Positions 21,823 to 30,261 are shown, counted from the stretch's first letter. The stretch: DNA of 64,000 nucleotides from Bacillus chungangensis (GCF_030812995.1 NZ_JAUSTT010000009.1:89745-153744), one strand, 5' to 3'. The notes: a model not told the origin generated them from the sequence alone. Translations and numbers: made by a program.

Positions 21823-23124
21823 CTATAATCCTAATCTTGATTTATTCATTGTTCTTAACGCATTTCCTTTTAGATCCGAAACTTCGTAATCGTCCAATCC
21901 ATACCAAATAGCAGAAAAAGTATGAGGATCTATCTTGAACTCATCAGGGATTATTCGGCCATTTTTATCTTCTTTGTATGTTAAGTATTTCAGCTCCCTA
22001 ACAACATCAGGACATTCCGATGAACAGATGATTTTCTTAAATCGCTTAACTTTCTTTGTATTAGCCAGGCGAGAACCACTGAATTTTTTTGCTCCTTTAA
22101 TTTTGAACCCTCTTTGCTTGAAATACTGAATCGTCTTAGGCTCAGCACTATCTGCATAAATCAATTCTCTTGATTGTTTGAACTCTTCTAGGTCATCTGC
22201 TGTCCTATCATCGGTCATTTGATTCTTGTAGTATTGCCAATAGATATAAAGAATCTTTTTATTATGATCAATAGCCAAACGAACGATAGCATTGTATGAA
22301 TCTTCAAAGCCAAAGTCCATACCTACACGCTTGATAGGTTTTCTGATAGCACTAATGGCTCTCATTACATCTTTATGCGCCCACTCTTCGAACTGTGGTA
22401 GTACACGTTTTCCGTTCACGCCAAAACGACCTTTCCTAGCAATGCGGTGAAGGTCTGGATCATAACTCTTCATTTCTTCAAGCTGCTCAATATAGCTCTC
22501 AGGTAAAAATAAATTATCATCAGCTGTCGAATGATGATAATAGGTGTCGTTAGTTACTATTGTTCTTTTTTCATATAGCTCCTGGTCATCTAATATCAAT
22601 CGTTTGTTGCGATCATCTTTGAAGAAATGTAGAAATGTCCAGTTATCTTCTCCCACAGGGTTTGTAGAAAGAATCATATGGAGTTTTAATGTTGGATGAC
22701 GCAAACGCCCTAGCAGTTCCTTAAATCCTTCGTACTTGACCTCTGAACACTCTTCAATCCAGATAATAGATACATTGTGAATGGATTTTAATTTTGCAGG
22801 CTTATCCATTCCTTTGAAGATAATCTTGCTACCATTTGGAAAACGTAGCTGCATAGGTGAAGTTACACATTTAATTTTATGATCTAACCCTAAATCTGTA
22901 ACAATCTCTTCTAAAAGTGAAAAGGTTGAGTCCCTATGCGTGTCATATACCTCTCGAACGACTAAAGCTGTTCTCTTTTCTTCTAGTAATTTTAGGATTA
23001 GTTTTAAAGCCACATGATAACTTTTACTGGATCCATATCCACCAACAAGAAATTGAAATTTCTGCTTCCAATCGAACAGGAAGTCTTCAAAATGAGGATT
23101 GACTTCTTTTTCAATAGCCGTCAT
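21823..23124 (-). CDS. xtmB: Terminase large subunit (XtmB, PBSX family)
   Basis: 433-residue packaging ATPase-nuclease. The N-terminal ATPase has the atypical Walker A GGYGSSKS at residues 28-35 and Walker B IIWIEE at about 120-125. The C-terminal RNase H-like nuclease has Asp residues in [19 protein letters not shown] and [20 protein letters not shown]. The sequence pattern belongs to the PBSX/XtmB terminase family (headful-type packaging in relatives). Start overlaps the small subunit stop by 4 bases. Confidence 0.96.
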   Translation of the reverse strand: MTAIEKEVNPHFEDFLFDWKQKFQFLVGGYGSSKSYHVALKLILKLLEEKRTALVVREVYDTHRDSTFSLLEEIVTDLGLDHKIKCVTSPMQLRFPNGSKIIFKGMDKPAKLKSIHNVSIIWIEECSEVKYEGFKELLGRLRHPTLKLHMILSTNPVGEDNWTFLHFFKDDRNKRLILDDQELYEKRTIVTNDTYYHHSTADDNLFLPESYIEQLEEMKSYDPDLHRIARKGRFGVNGKRVLPQFEEWAHKDVMRAISAIRKPIKRVGMDFGFEDSYNAIVRLAIDHNKKILYIYWQYYKNQMTDDRTADDLEEFKQSRELIYADSAEPKTIQYFKQRGFKIKGAKKFSGSRLANTKKVKRFKKIICSSECPDVVRELKYLTYKEDKNGRIIPDEFKIDPHTFSAIWYGLDDYEVSDLKGNALRTMNKSRLGL

Positions 23125-23852
23125 GAGTCCTCATCCTTCCGCTTACGTTTGATGAGGATTTCAATTGGTTTATCATCAGTTCCAGTCGATATCTTTTCAA
23201 CCTCGGCTTTTGTTTTCTTGATGTTTAACTGCATCTGTTCAAGCTTCAAGCGACGCTCGTCATCTTCATGGGCCATTTCGTTGAACTGTTTAATTAAGCT
23301 GCGAAACTCACTCATGGCTCTGGATTGAGCGTTTAAAAATGTAGCCTGACGCTCCCATGCAAATTGAAAGTCCCATTCGGTTTCATGACTACCAGAACCA
23401 TCGCCCCAACTCTCTTTTTCCTTTTTAATCTCTTTAATCATTTCATCCTTATCAGTGACATGCATAATTTGCTGCGCTCGGATAATAGCTGCATACTGGA
23501 TCATGATTTGATCAAAGATCAAGTCGGCCGGGGAACGCTCTTCCATTGCTTCCATGATCTCTAACGTCTCAGCTGGAAGGTACTTCGCAAATAAGCCATG
23601 GGTTACAGCGTTAGAATTACCTTTAGGAGCTGCGCCTCCTTTTTTGCCCTTTGCATTGATATTCCCTTTTGGTGCACCGCGTTTTTTTGTGTGCACACTT
23701 TTTTTAGAGGGTGCACCCTTATTTCTATTCCATCCATAACGCTGCTTCCAGGACTTCACAGTGTTGAGTGACACGCCATATTTTTCAGCAATGTCTTTAT
23801 ATTTCATGCCTTTGACATAATCTTTCTCAGCTTGAATACGTTTATCTGCCAT
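23121..23852 (-). CDS. xtmA: Terminase small subunit (XtmA)
   Basis: 243-residue DNA-recognition subunit of the terminase. Residues 1-40 form a helix-turn-helix ([20 protein letters not shown], then [10 protein letters not shown]). A basic Gly/Lys linker ([20 protein letters not shown], about 58-77) is typical of XtmA. Residues about 85-243 are helical and should oligomerise and contact the large subunit. The packaging start site would lie in or near this gene. Confidence 0.93.
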   Translation of the reverse strand: MADKRIQAEKDYVKGMKYKDIAEKYGVSLNTVKSWKQRYGWNRNKGAPSKKSVHTKKRGAPKGNINAKGKKGGAAPKGNSNAVTHGLFAKYLPAETLEIMEAMEERSPADLIFDQIMIQYAAIIRAQQIMHVTDKDEMIKEIKKEKESWGDGSGSHETEWDFQFAWERQATFLNAQSRAMSEFRSLIKQFNEMAHEDDERRLKLEQMQLNIKKTKAEVEKISTGTDDKPIEILIKRKRKDEDS

Positions 23853-23896
23853 CTACATCACCTGCCACCTCCATATATTTGTGTTTGTTTTGAGAA

Positions 23897-23924
23897 AAGA
23901 AAAATGCCACACCAACAGTGTGAC
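23897..23924 (-). terminator. Terminator after the DUF4177 gene
   Basis: Minus-strand GTCACAC-tgttg-GTGTGGC followed by ATTTTTCTTTT, separating the accessory genes from the terminase operon. Confidence 0.65.
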
Positions 23925-23937
23925 ATAATTTGATAAC

Positions 23938-24162
23938 TTACTCTTGGTATTCTCTTTTCATTACAATAATAAAAGCATTAGTTTCAACTGAACTAACACT
24001 ACCATCATCGGTCGACGAGGAACTATCAACTTGATGGCTCATTGAAACGACTTCCCATCCATCAATTCCATATTCGTTTAGCGTTTCATTTAAATCCATA
24101 GATTCTTGATAGCTGTATATTGGCGCATCCCAATATAAAACATTATATTCCCATTTCTTCAT
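23938..24162 (-). CDS. DUF4177-like small protein
   Basis: 74 residues. The family pattern is clear: KKWEYNVLYWDAP at the start, LNETLNEYGIDGWEVVSMS in the middle (the L-N-x-x-G-x-x-G-W-E-V-V-S core), and FIIVMKREYQE at the end, forming a small beta-alpha-beta unit. A Ser/Asp-rich insertion (VDSSSSTDDGSVSSVE) separates the last strands. Function of DUF4177 is unknown; it is common in Bacillus genomes and phages. Its own terminator follows. Probably a moron. Confidence 0.82.
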   Translation of the reverse strand: MKKWEYNVLYWDAPIYSYQESMDLNETLNEYGIDGWEVVSMSHQVDSSSSTDDGSVSSVETNAFIIVMKREYQE

Positions 24163-24226
24163 AACTATCCCCCCATATTCCTACTATTCGACAGAAGGAG
24201 ATATTTCCCTGCTACTATTTTCCTAA

Positions 24227-24251
24227 AAGAAAAAGCACCGGTTAGGGTGCT
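24227..24251 (-). terminator. Terminator after the 54-residue gene
   Basis: Minus-strand AGCACC-ctaacc-GGTGCT followed by TTTTCTTTT. Confidence 0.65.
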
Positions 24252-24263
24252 ATGTTTATAATT

Positions 24264-24428
24264 TCAACTATTTATATAATCACCATACCTTTTTAGAAAT
24301 TGAATAACTATATCTAACTCCTTCGAGTTACGGCTGTCAATACAGTCTTTTGCAATTGGTTCATGTATTCCAAAAGAAACAAGGGTTTTGTATGCCTCTT
24401 TTTCTTTTATATTGTAATATTCCTCCAT
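24264..24428 (-). CDS. Unknown 54-residue protein
   Basis: Short acidic helical protein (EEYYNIKEKEAYKTLVSFGI, then KELDIVIQFLKRYGDYINS). ATG start has AAAGGAG with 9-base spacing, and terminators bound it on both sides. No family recognised. It belongs to the accessory patch between late regulator and terminase. Confidence 0.55.
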   Translation of the reverse strand: MEEYYNIKEKEAYKTLVSFGIHEPIAKDCIDSRNSKELDIVIQFLKRYGDYINS

Positions 24429-24453
24429 GAATAACACTCCTTTGTTATTTTAT

Positions 24454-24479
24454 AAAAAAAAGCACCCACAAGGGATGCT
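24454..24479 (-). terminator. Terminator after the 321-residue gene
   Basis: Minus-strand AGCATCCC-ttgt-GGGTGCT followed by TTTTTTTTATA. Confidence 0.65.
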
Positions 24480-24509
24480 TAGTTTTTACTACTATTTGAT
24501 AAAAAATGT

Positions 24510-25475
24510 TTACTCTTTACTTCGCTTTTCTACAATTTGAGTTAACTCCTCATCACTTAAACGATTGCTACGTGTACCTCTTAATGTGTGATTGATCGCC
24601 CTACGAAATTGATCTATTAAAGCAGAGTTTTCTTTTGAGATTTTTATTGCATACTCTTTGCGCGTTAAATTTTTATCAGTAATTTCTTTTTCAATTAAAA
24701 CCTCATTACTAGGTGGATATGGTATAATTTTTTTGTGTACCTTCACATATTTTTTTCTTACTAATTCTGTATCTTTATCCATATGATAGTTTTTTCTCCA
24801 AGAAAAAACAACAGTTGTAAGATATTCTTCTACAGTATATAAATACTTTTGTACTACTATTGATTTAGGGACTAAAAGTAATGGTGATCCATTTTCCATT
24901 AATGCCCTCTGACTAACTTGCTTCCAATTCAACGCCTCTAAATCCCAAGCAACACCCATATCAATAGGTTCTTCTGTTAATTCTAAACCATAAATATTGC
25001 TTTGTTTAATTGTGTACTCAGCCAGCTTTTCTCTTAATAAATTTGTTACTAAATCTGACATCCTATCTTCGGCAAAGTCTTTAACGTAGATAGTCAAATC
25101 ACTATAATCATTAATTAAATCATCTCTTAAAAGTCCCTGATCGGTAATATGATTAAAAATTTCTATTAATTTTTGAGGAGAGGTGCCTTTCCCTTGTGGA
25201 TTACCTTGAGATACCCCTAGTTTTGTTTCATTTGGTTCGTGTGCATTTATTAACAAAGCTTCTGCTTTTTCTTTTTCACCTGCTCTATACAAGGTAAAAA
25301 CTCTCTCAAAAAAACTATTAATAATCCTTGTCGATTCCTTAAACCACTCTCCTTCTTGCACTTCAATCTGAGATGGATCTATATAAAGCGGTACATCTTT
25401 GTCTATAAGCCCATCCAAAAAATCTAAATCGCTTTGAGTTACATCCTCCAATTCAAAATACTCACTAAATTTCAT
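24510..25475 (-). CDS. Unknown 321-residue accessory protein (possible defence/moron gene)
   Basis: I do not recognise a named domain. Visible features: an N-terminal block FLDGLIDKDVPLYIDPSQIE (residues 19-38) containing a D-x-P-L-Y-I-D-P motif; a Gly-Pro-rich loop GVSQGNPQGKGTSPQKLIEI (about 87-106); a long helical middle; a hydrophobic block GSPLLLVPKSIVVQKYLYTV (about 197-216); and a Lys/Arg-rich C-terminus. No membrane segment or signal peptide. It is a single-gene unit with its own terminator in the non-conserved patch before the terminase, where PBSX-type phages carry no structural gene. A host-interaction or phage-defence role is a guess from context. Confidence 0.75.
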   Translation of the reverse strand: MKFSEYFELEDVTQSDLDFLDGLIDKDVPLYIDPSQIEVQEGEWFKESTRIINSFFERVFTLYRAGEKEKAEALLINAHEPNETKLGVSQGNPQGKGTSPQKLIEIFNHITDQGLLRDDLINDYSDLTIYVKDFAEDRMSDLVTNLLREKLAEYTIKQSNIYGLELTEEPIDMGVAWDLEALNWKQVSQRALMENGSPLLLVPKSIVVQKYLYTVEEYLTTVVFSWRKNYHMDKDTELVRKKYVKVHKKIIPYPPSNEVLIEKEITDKNLTRKEYAIKISKENSALIDQFRRAINHTLRGTRSNRLSDEELTQIVEKRSKE

Positions 25476-25565
25476 TTTTATCTCTCCCTTCCGACTACTT
25501 ATTTCGACAAAAAGGACTATTTACCTACTTAAATCGTTCGACAATTAACGACAAAACAAATTTCA

Positions 25566-25850
25566 CTATTCTTCCTTCATGTCCATTTCTATTAAAAATT
25601 TGCACTTTGGACAACGACAAGATAGTTTGTATATTTTTTTCTTTGGATTTAGTGTCGTAGCTATTTGAGCTATGATCCCCGGTAACGAAAATATAATAGC
25701 CATAACTGAAACTTGATTAATAAGTGTAGTATTTGTTATTAACTTATTATCAATAAATAAAAGAAATACAATAAAGGTGTAAGCAATTATAATAATTGCT
25801 GGGCACACCCTAAAAAATAAATTGAAAACTTTTTTGGTTTTCTCCCACAT
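25566..25850 (-). CDS. Two-pass membrane protein with C-terminal zinc ribbon
   Basis: 94-residue protein, start at ATG 25850 (AGGGG about 11 bases upstream); an ATG 9 bases earlier is adjacent to that ribosome site. Two membrane helices (about 9-37 and 48-65) are followed by a Lys-rich stretch and C-R-C-P-x-C-K near the end (SCRCPKCKFLIEMDMKEE), a partial zinc-ribbon pattern. No family recognised. Isolated gene in the accessory patch next to the late regulator. Confidence 0.55.
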   Translation of the reverse strand: MWEKTKKVFNLFFRVCPAIIIIAYTFIVFLLFIDNKLITNTTLINQVSVMAIIFSLPGIIAQIATTLNPKKKIYKLSCRCPKCKFLIEMDMKEE

Positions 25851-26058
25851 AAATATCATCCCCTTGTTCTGAAATACGGATGTATGTAACAAAAGGATTC
25901 GTTATTAGTAGAGTAGTCAAAAGTCATCACAAGGATGACACTATTACCTTCCCCTTACTATATGGTGGCTTTAGTACGACAAAACACCGTAAGGTGGATA
26001 AATAAGCGTAATTTAATTTTTGGCCAAGCAACTTAACCGCGCCGACCTCCCTCCCATT

Positions 26059-26505
26059 TTACCCGCAATTTTTTTCCTTTTGCAAAATAGCTGTAATTTG
26101 TCTACTTTGTCTCATTTGTCGCACGATATCCATTTTTTGTCTTTGGACAAAGTCCTTTGATACATTAAGGTGTACCGCTATCTGTCTGTATGTCATTTCG
26201 TCTAGCAAGCAGTCGTAAATGATCTTTTGCCTTTCATCTTTGAATATATCTACAGCTGATTCTAGCGCATATACATACCTTTGGTACGTCTCTAATCGTT
26301 CAATCTGACGTTTCTCCCTCAAATCCATAGCATTTAATTCAGCAGCACTTTTCCCAGGACTCCCCTTTGGCATTACAGCTTCAATTCCATATTGAGCAAC
26401 TCCCCATTTAATCATTGGAATTGTTGATCCGTATATAATCCTTTGTAATCTTGCAATCTCTTTTTTCATCCAGTTATAATCCTTGATCAATTGCGAAATA
26501 TCCAC
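26059..26505 (-). CDS. Late-gene transcription regulator (ArpU/RinA-like)
   Basis: 148-residue DNA-binding protein with an N-terminal helical part (LIKDYNWMKKEIARLQRIIY), a middle VAQYGIEAVMPKGSPGKSAA, and a C-terminal sigma-region-4-like helix-turn-helix (DEMTYRQIAVHLNVSKDFVQ, residues about 106-125). Proteins of this shape (ArpU, RinA, Xpf-like) lie just upstream of terminase genes and switch on late transcription. GTG start with GGAGGGG upstream. Its direct target is not shown; the accessory patch now separates it from terS. Confidence 0.8.
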   Translation of the reverse strand: MDISQLIKDYNWMKKEIARLQRIIYGSTIPMIKWGVAQYGIEAVMPKGSPGKSAAELNAMDLREKRQIERLETYQRYVYALESAVDIFKDERQKIIYDCLLDEMTYRQIAVHLNVSKDFVQRQKMDIVRQMRQSRQITAILQKEKNCG

Positions 26506-26519
26506 GTCTTATCCCCTCC

Positions 26520-26678
26520 TTAATTTTTTTGTCGAAATGCTCCCCTGCGCCTTCGATATATCGGCATATTCATCCCCATGAGGTCTTTGATCTCAGATTC
26601 CGATAGAACCTCCCTGCGGCGTTCCTGCTGCTTCCTGTTAGCCTTCTTTGATTGCTCCAGCTTCTTTGATGTATTCAC
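26520..26678 (-). CDS. Small basic phage protein before the late regulator
   Basis: 52 residues from a GTG start (AGGAG 7 bases upstream; the longer frame lacks a ribosome site). Very basic: KKLEQSKKANRKQQERRREV and a C-terminal YRRRRGAFRQKN. No family recognised, though short basic proteins in this slot are common in Bacillus phages. Possibly nucleic-acid binding. 14 bases upstream of the late regulator start. Confidence 0.55.
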   Translation of the reverse strand: MNTSKKLEQSKKANRKQQERRREVLSESEIKDLMGMNMPIYRRRRGAFRQKN

Positions 26679-26701
26679 ATGATCACTCCTTTCTGTGGCA
26701 A

Positions 26702-26749
26702 ATAAAAAAGGACACAAACCAAGAGCATTTTGCTCTCAATCTGTGTCCT
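26702..26749 (-). terminator. Strong terminator after the membrane-protein gene
   Basis: Minus-strand AGGACACA...TGTGTCCT outer stem with inner AGAGC-aaaat-GCTCT stem, followed by TTTTTTATT. It isolates the membrane gene from the regulator downstream. Confidence 0.75.
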
Positions 26750-26769
26750 CCAGTGGGCTGGTAGAACAT

Positions 26770-27594
26770 TTATACACTATTTTTACTACTACTCCTATTT
26801 TTCTTAGCTTCTATTTCTGTTATTGATATTTCAATTATTTCATTAATGAGTTTTAGCAATCGTTTATTCCTAGTAAACACATTCCATAAAAACGCAAGGA
26901 AAATGAACATGATAAAAAAATTAGTAGTATAATTAATCGTAGTTGTTATGTGAGATGATGTAACTCCTCCTTCAGAACCATTAATTATATTTTTTATAGT
27001 ACTTATAAATGTCTTTGAGGACGTTGCTTTATTTAGTGTAGATGTAAAAACAGGAATAAGTATTCCTATACTTACTTTATTAAACTTTTCAAATATATTG
27101 TTAGATATGTTTCTTTCAATATATATTCTAAGCAACTTAAGGTTACTAATATTACCTGAACAAGCCTTTTTAATCTTCTTTTTTATTGAATTAAGATTCT
27201 TAATTGGATCGTCTAAATTAGTTTCTGCAAGTATCTGATAAAAAAACCTTTCATCTATCCCCACACCTGCAGACCACCTATATAGATTTATGTTCTGAAT
27301 ACTACTTGAAGGTTTTGATAAACGTTTATTTTCGAAATAACAATTTATATTCCACATGAGGTTCAGTAAGTCAGTAGTCAAAATGATAATTATAACTGAT
27401 GCTGATAAAGCAATGGCTATATCAGTAGTGGCATCATACAGGGCAATAAGCCAAAAAATTATTAATATAAATCCAAGTACAATAGCCCATTTTAATAAGT
27501 AGAGTAATATCTTCTTTTTCCATTTTATCCAACTAAATAAGTCAAACAATTTTTGTTTTATAAACTGCAGAAACCGACAAAATTTTCCCTCCAC
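26770..27594 (-). CDS. Multi-pass membrane protein, unknown (moron)
   Basis: 274 residues. Hydrophobic segments at about 28-50 and 57-74, a cytoplasmic or external domain (75-165) with ERFFYQILAETNLDDPIKNL, a hydrophobic stretch at about 172-186, and a last segment around 226-243 (TNFFIMFIFLAFLWNVFT), then a basic tail. GTG start overlaps the xtrA stop. Strongly AT-rich (many Ile, Asn and Lys codons) compared with its neighbours, and bounded by a strong terminator, which suggests recent acquisition. Superinfection exclusion is possible but not shown. Confidence 0.65.
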   Translation of the reverse strand: MEGKFCRFLQFIKQKLFDLFSWIKWKKKILLYLLKWAIVLGFILIIFWLIALYDATTDIAIALSASVIIIILTTDLLNLMWNINCYFENKRLSKPSSSIQNINLYRWSAGVGIDERFFYQILAETNLDDPIKNLNSIKKKIKKACSGNISNLKLLRIYIERNISNNIFEKFNKVSIGILIPVFTSTLNKATSSKTFISTIKNIINGSEGGVTSSHITTTINYTTNFFIMFIFLAFLWNVFTRNKRLLKLINEIIEISITEIEAKKNRSSSKNSV

Positions 27595-27794
27595 TAAAAA
27601 TCTTCCCCTTCATCGAACTTCACCCTTTTTACTTTCCCTTGATGCGTCACTACCCTTGTTTCTCCATGAGTAGGCAACTCTGTTAAACGGGCTTTTCCTT
27701 CTGACACCACCACGACAAAGGGCCTGTTAAATTTAGTTGTATCTATATCTATTTTACCATTTTGTGAATCTATTTCCAATGGTTGCAATCTCAT
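27594..27794 (-). CDS. xtrA: XtrA-like phage protein
   Basis: 66 residues resembling PBSX XtrA: MRLQPLEIDSQNGKIDIDTT at the start, a P-[FC]-V-V-V-V-S-x-G-K-A-R-L-T-E-L-P core (FVVVVSEGKARLTELPTHGE) and a terminal TRVVTHQGKVKRVKFDEGED. In PBSX xtrA lies just before the xpf late regulator, as here. Function unknown. A divergent mini-transcript starts just upstream (B). Confidence 0.8.
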   Translation of the reverse strand: MRLQPLEIDSQNGKIDIDTTKFNRPFVVVVSEGKARLTELPTHGETRVVTHQGKVKRVKFDEGEDF

Positions 27795-27814
27795 AGAGTA
27801 TCCCCTCCCGGATG

Positions 27815-27823
27815 TGGTATAAT
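27815..27823 (+). promoter_or_regulatory. Extended -10 promoter of mini-transcript B
   Basis: TG-G-TATAAT followed by TAAGTATCC; it lies 21 bases upstream of the xtrA start on the opposite strand. Confidence 0.5.
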
Positions 27824-27829
27824 TAAGTA

Positions 27830-27868
27830 TCCAGTTTAATCATAGCCGTCCGAGAGGGCGGTTTTTTA
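27830..27868 (+). ncRNA. Mini-transcript B (predicted short RNA)
   Basis: Predicted start about 7 bases after TATAAT; ends at CCGTCC-gaga-GGGCGG followed by TTTTTTATTT (27846-27868). About 38 nt. It could also act as an upstream cap for the plus-strand gene at 27950. Confidence 0.4.
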
Positions 27869-27949
27869 TTTCTCGCAAATTCTGAAATTCTCATAACTCT
27901 TCCCTTCCTTTTGAAATCAGCTTATATTAGCGTCAAGGAGGGGATTTTG

Positions 27950-28168
27950 GTGAAAATCAAACGCCGTTTGCATAAAAGTGAACTTGAAGACATTAATTAC
28001 AAGATAGACAGACTCCAAGAGCATTTAACTGAATTAAAGAAAGTGCTCCAGAAGTCGGATTTCTCAATCGAAGACGTTCGCGATGAGATGGTCCCTATTA
28101 TGGCTTGGCCTTACCGAATTAAAGAGTCTCTTGAAAAGTCAATTTCCAGCATCGGAAAAGAAATGTGA
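27950..28168 (+). CDS. Small coiled-coil protein, opposite strand
   Basis: 72 residues from a GTG with AAGGAGGGG 6 bases upstream; an earlier in-frame TTG has no ribosome site. It opens KIKRRLHKSELEDINYKIDR and continues LQEHLTELKKVLQK, a predicted coiled coil, then a compact C-terminus. One of only a few plus-strand genes in the early region, so separately transcribed, perhaps in the lysogen. No family recognised. Confidence 0.65.
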   Translation: MKIKRRLHKSELEDINYKIDRLQEHLTELKKVLQKSDFSIEDVRDEMVPIMAWPYRIKESLEKSISSIGKEM

Positions 28169-28192
28169 TGCTGCATGGTAAGTGTCTGCCAC

Positions 28193-28696
28193 TCACGTAG
28201 ATGGTGGTTGATGGTAGACGCTACCTTTTCCCTCTACCTCCAACACCTTTTGTATTTGCTCAATTGCCTCTTCACAATCTATGGTGCAATCATCACCTAA
28301 TCCAAGTTCAGTATCGTTAATCAGTCCTCTGATCACGTCAAATTTCTCCTGAGAATGTTGATACTGTTTTGCCCAACCTGCGATGGCTTCTTTTTGTAGT
28401 TGTAGGTCTTTCTTCAATTTTTCAATTTCCTGCCGATGTTGTTCGGTTATTTCTTCTGCTGTCTTAAGGAGCCTGCTGTAATCTTCCTTTGCTCCCTTTA
28501 ATTCCATTTTAGTTTCATCAAGAACACCCCTTTGAAATTGAATGAAATTATTAAGTTGTTCAATTCCCTTCTGCTGTTCCTCTACTCGTTCATCTTGCAG
28601 AAGATGTTCATCGACAAAGTTCGATAATTCTATTCTGTTGTCCAGCAAATCATCTACTATTTGGTCTATCTTTTTCAAATATTCTTGATCAGTCAT
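28193..28696 (-). CDS. Coiled-coil phage protein, unknown
   Basis: 167 residues, almost entirely helical and acidic; heptads run through EEQQKGIEQLNNFIQFQRGV and HRQEIEKLKKDLQLQKEAIA. The tail is TIDCEEAIEQIQKVLEVEGK with two nearby Cys. No family recognised. Overlaps the stop of the neighbouring coiled-coil gene by 4 bases, so the two are probably co-translated and may interact. Confidence 0.6.
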   Translation of the reverse strand: MTDQEYLKKIDQIVDDLLDNRIELSNFVDEHLLQDERVEEQQKGIEQLNNFIQFQRGVLDETKMELKGAKEDYSRLLKTAEEITEQHRQEIEKLKKDLQLQKEAIAGWAKQYQHSQEKFDVIRGLINDTELGLGDDCTIDCEEAIEQIQKVLEVEGKGSVYHQPPST

Positions 28697-29055
28697 TTTA
28701 ACTCCCCTTTCAAAGACTCCTGTAACTCGAATAGTTTAGTATATACATCACCATGAGCACGTTCATGAATCATAGCCTGCCATTCAGCTTTTTTTCTCTT
28801 GCGCCTTTCAGTTTTCAACCAACTTTTCACTTTGGCTAATTTATCGCCTTTTTCTTTTAGCCTATTTTTTAAATCTTGCTCACGATCTATTAATTGCTCT
28901 ACAGTGGATGTGAGCCAGTCAATGTGATTATTAAGATACAAATCTATAATTTTTTCGTTGATTGTCTCAACATCTTCTCGTTTGCCCTCTTCTATTTTTT
29001 CTTTTATTTCACAAAGTAATTCTTTTATCTCTTCCAGCCGTTCCTGATCATTCAT
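28693..29055 (-). CDS. Coiled-coil phage protein, unknown
   Basis: 120 residues, helical, with MNDQERLEEIKELLCEIKEK at the N-terminus and a basic stretch LKTERRKRKKAEWQAMIHER. No family recognised. First gene of a two-gene unit with 28193-28696, and divergent from the DNA ligase at 29174, with 118 bases between the two starts. Confidence 0.6.
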   Translation of the reverse strand: MNDQERLEEIKELLCEIKEKIEEGKREDVETINEKIIDLYLNNHIDWLTSTVEQLIDREQDLKNRLKEKGDKLAKVKSWLKTERRKRKKAEWQAMIHERAHGDVYTKLFELQESLKGELK

Positions 29056-29173
29056 TCCTCTTCCTCCAATAACTTAGCTTCTTTAACCGTTCCTTTTTTT
29101 AACTATATTGCCGATAATCTGCCATTTAAGAAAAGTACTAAACTGTTAAAATTGAAAGTGGAGGTTATTCATC

Positions 29174-30031
29174 ATGATATTTTCAACCATTAAACCTATG
29201 CTTGTACAACCCGCATACAAAATCCCTGTCCATGAGAATTACATCCATCAGATAAAATTGGATGGTCATAGAGCTTTGTTACATTATTACAATGGACAGA
29301 TAAGGATTTACACTCGTCATGGCAACGAAGTTACTTATAAGTACCCCGAGTTACAATCTATTCAATTACCTGTCTCCAACTGCATCTTAGATGGAGAATT
29401 GGTCTCCTTTGACTCTGACAATAAACCTTGCTTTGACAGTCTAATGACTCGTTTCAGAGCAACTAAATCGGACAAGATTAAAGAGCTAAAAGGCATGCTA
29501 CCTGTTCATTTTTCGGCCTTCGATATTTTGTTTTTTAATAATGAATCTTTAGTTAACAAGCTATTAATTGATCGCCTAGAAATACTTGACAACATAGTCA
29601 CAAACACGCCTTACATTTCCACATGCCCTACATACTCAGATGGCCAAGAATTATTTAAAAGTGTAAAATCGATTGGCCTCGAAGGTATAGTATCTAAAAA
29701 TTTATATAAGACTTATAAAATGGACGCCCGGCCGATTGATACCTTTTTAAAAATCAAGAACTACCAATATGCGACTGTCAAAATCGCTGCCATTCGAAAA
29801 CAAAAGTTTGGTTGGTTGATGTTTGGCCTAGACAATCGTTATAAAGGCGTTCTGGAATTTGTACCTCCTAACGAAAGAAGAGCTTTTTATCAAATATCTA
29901 AGCAGCTGATCGCCGGTGAGGATAAAGACTATATCTACCTTGATCCCCTAATAAGCTGCGAAGTTAAATACCAATGTTTAAGCAAAAAGGGCTATATGCG
30001 TAGTGCTAGTTTTCAAAAGTTTATTGTTTAA
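29174..30031 (+). CDS. ATP-dependent DNA ligase (LigB/YoqV type)
   Basis: 285-residue minimal ATP-dependent DNA ligase, sealing nicks with ATP through an enzyme-AMP intermediate. Motif I is K28-L-D-G-H-R33 with Lys28 as the AMP acceptor; motif III region LPVHFSAFDILFF; motif IV GLEGIVSKNLYKTYK; motif V FLKIKNYQYATVKI; a C-terminal OB-like part follows. It lacks extra domains, like SPbeta YoqV. ATG start with GGAGG 9 bases upstream. It runs against all surrounding early genes and must have its own promoter, so it may be expressed independently of the lytic programme. Confidence 0.93.
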   Translation: MIFSTIKPMLVQPAYKIPVHENYIHQIKLDGHRALLHYYNGQIRIYTRHGNEVTYKYPELQSIQLPVSNCILDGELVSFDSDNKPCFDSLMTRFRATKSDKIKELKGMLPVHFSAFDILFFNNESLVNKLLIDRLEILDNIVTNTPYISTCPTYSDGQELFKSVKSIGLEGIVSKNLYKTYKMDARPIDTFLKIKNYQYATVKIAAIRKQKFGWLMFGLDNRYKGVLEFVPPNERRAFYQISKQLIAGEDKDYIYLDPLISCEVKYQCLSKKGYMRSASFQKFIV

Positions 30032-30075
30032 TTTGTTAAAAACAACTCTAAATTCTACTAAGGAGGATTCTCACC

Positions 30076-30261
30076 TTAATTGCTTTGTTTCCTCCTCTCA
30101 AGCTCTTCCTGTACAAGCCCAATTATTCTTTTTTGTTTCTCAATGTATGCAGAGACTGGCTCGTCACTCATGCCGATGTGAGAACCTAACCTAGCATTTG
30201 CATCTTCTACGACGAGCAGCAGCCCTTCTGTAGATAGGTTCTTAATACCACTTTCCAACAT
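30076..30261 (-). CDS. Unknown small phage protein
   Basis: 61 residues, helical (MLESGIKNLSTEGLLLVVED, then EKQKRIIGLVQEELERRKQS). ATG with GAGG upstream; the start lies inside the previous gene (20-base overlap). No family recognised. Converges with the ligase gene, 44 bases apart. Confidence 0.55.
   Translation of the reverse strand: MLESGIKNLSTEGLLLVVEDANARLGSHIGMSDEPVSAYIEKQKRIIGLVQEELERRKQSN

Noticed and set aside
25893..26058. cos or pac packaging site between accessory genes and late regulator
   Set aside because: GC-rich words occur at 26036-26050 but nothing marks them as a packaging site; PBSX-type terminases act near terS.
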